A DNA stretch of 64,000 nucleotides. Origin: Dryocola clanedunensis_A (GTDB taxonomy: Bacteria > Pseudomonadota > Gammaproteobacteria > Enterobacterales > Enterobacteriaceae). The stretch lies in assembly GCA_038405435.1 (NCBI GenBank), contig JBBYHZ010000006.1; one strand, 5' to 3'. The notes under the pieces were generated by a model. It was not told the origin of the DNA. It saw nothing but the letters and a program-made list of their open reading frames with translations, and made no database searches. Shown one piece after another: positions 63,548 to 64,000 of this stretch. How positions within the stretch are numbered: position 1 is the stretch's first letter; the number at the start of each line of letters is the position of its first letter. Position numbers and translations under genes: made by a program.

Positions 63548-64000
63548 TGGAAGGTTCTGATTTACTGCTGGCGGGCGTGCTGTTCCTGTTTGCCGCGGTG
63601 GTTGCCGTGCCGATTGCTGCCCGTCTGGGCATCGGCGCCGTGCTTGGCTATCTGCTGGCGGGTATTGCCATCGGACCCTGGGGGCTGGGCTTTATCAGTG
63701 ACGTGGACGAGATCCTCCACTTCTCCGAGCTGGGCGTGGTGTTCCTGATGTTTATCATCGGGCTGGAGCTGAATCCGTCGAAACTCTGGGAGCTGCGGCG
63801 GTCGATATTTGGCGTGGGTGCGGCTCAGGTATTGCTGAGCGCCGCGGTGCTTGCCGGGCTGCTGATGCTGACGAAGTTTTCGTGGCAGGCGGCGGTGATT
63901 GGCGGCATTGGCCTTGCCATGTCCTCGACCGCGATGGCTTTACAGCTGATGCGCGACAAGGGGATGAACCGCAACGAAGCGGGGCAGCTTGGGTTTTCCG
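63547..64000 (+). CDS. kefB: Glutathione-gated K+/H+ antiporter KefB (3' part beyond window)
   Basis: Only the first 151 codons are present. They encode several hydrophobic segments of the CPA2 antiporter domain (M-E-G-S-D-L-L-L-A-G; G-Y-L-L-A-G-I-A-I-G-P-W-G-L-G; F-M-I-I-G... in the form F-L-M-F-I-I-G-L-E-L). KefB extrudes K+ and acidifies the cell when glutathione adducts accumulate. TGATG joins it to kefG. The C-terminal KTN domain is outside the window. Confidence 0.97.
   Translation, partial: MEGSDLLLAGVLFLFAAVVAVPIAARLGIGAVLGYLLAGIAIGPWGLGFISDVDEILHFSELGVVFLMFIIGLELNPSKLWELRRSIFGVGAAQVLLSAAVLAGLLMLTKFSWQAAVIGGIGLAMSSTAMALQLMRDKGMNRNEAGQLGFS

Overview
The window is chromosomal DNA from a member of the Enterobacteriaceae. 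Almost every gene and its order match the E. coli/Salmonella/Enterobacter backbone from feoAB to kefGB. The GC-rich codon usage and the REP/BIME-type hairpins between genes suggest an Enterobacter-like relative rather than E. coli itself. I cannot fix the genus from sequence alone.

Layout. 1-3145: ferrous iron uptake (feoB, cut by the window edge, and feoA) with a long leader that may encode a small membrane protein. 3146-8391: yhgF (tex), greB and the ompR-envZ two-component system. 8501-15492: pckA, hslO, hslR, yrfG, igaA and nudE. 15550-22266: an accessory type VI secretion module between nudE and mrcA, which are neighbours in E. coli K-12. It holds vgrG, a Tle3-type phospholipase and two tandem Tli3-type immunity lipoproteins joined by 4-base overlaps, plus a divergent PAAR gene. 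22375-28420: mrcA and the hofMNOPQ DNA-uptake/pilus-like operon. 28740-35126: the aroK-aroB-damX-dam-rpe-gph-trpS cluster. 35356-42833: a complete yhfZYXW-php-yhfUTS operon, an intact pathway of unknown substrate. 42894-48143: cysG, nirC, nirD and nirB (nitrite reduction and siroheme), with a textbook FNR plus NarL/NarP promoter. 48374-54387: codA, tsgA, ppiA, a fused yhfG-fic gene, pabA and argD with a paired ARG box. 54432-64000: yhfK, crp, yhfA, prkB, yheU, yheT, a LysE-type exporter, yheS, kefG and kefB (cut by the window edge).

How the parts work together. Much of the window is housekeeping: envelope stress and growth control (ompR-envZ, igaA, mrcA), central metabolism (pckA, rpe, aroKB, pabA, argD) and anaerobic respiration (nirBDC-cysG). 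The accessory parts are the T6SS effector/immunity island and the yhf operon. The points most worth following up are: (i) an in-frame fusion of the YhfG antitoxin N-terminus to a Fic protein lacking its own N-terminus; (ii) an 18-base motif found twice before yhfZ and once before yhfX, a candidate operator for the yhf operon; (iii) a 46-codon membrane-protein ORF just before feoA; (iv) a plus-strand intrinsic terminator between pckA and hslO with no plus-strand gene to terminate, next to a perfect CRP site.

No rRNA, tRNA, CRISPR array, transposase gene or phage gene was seen.
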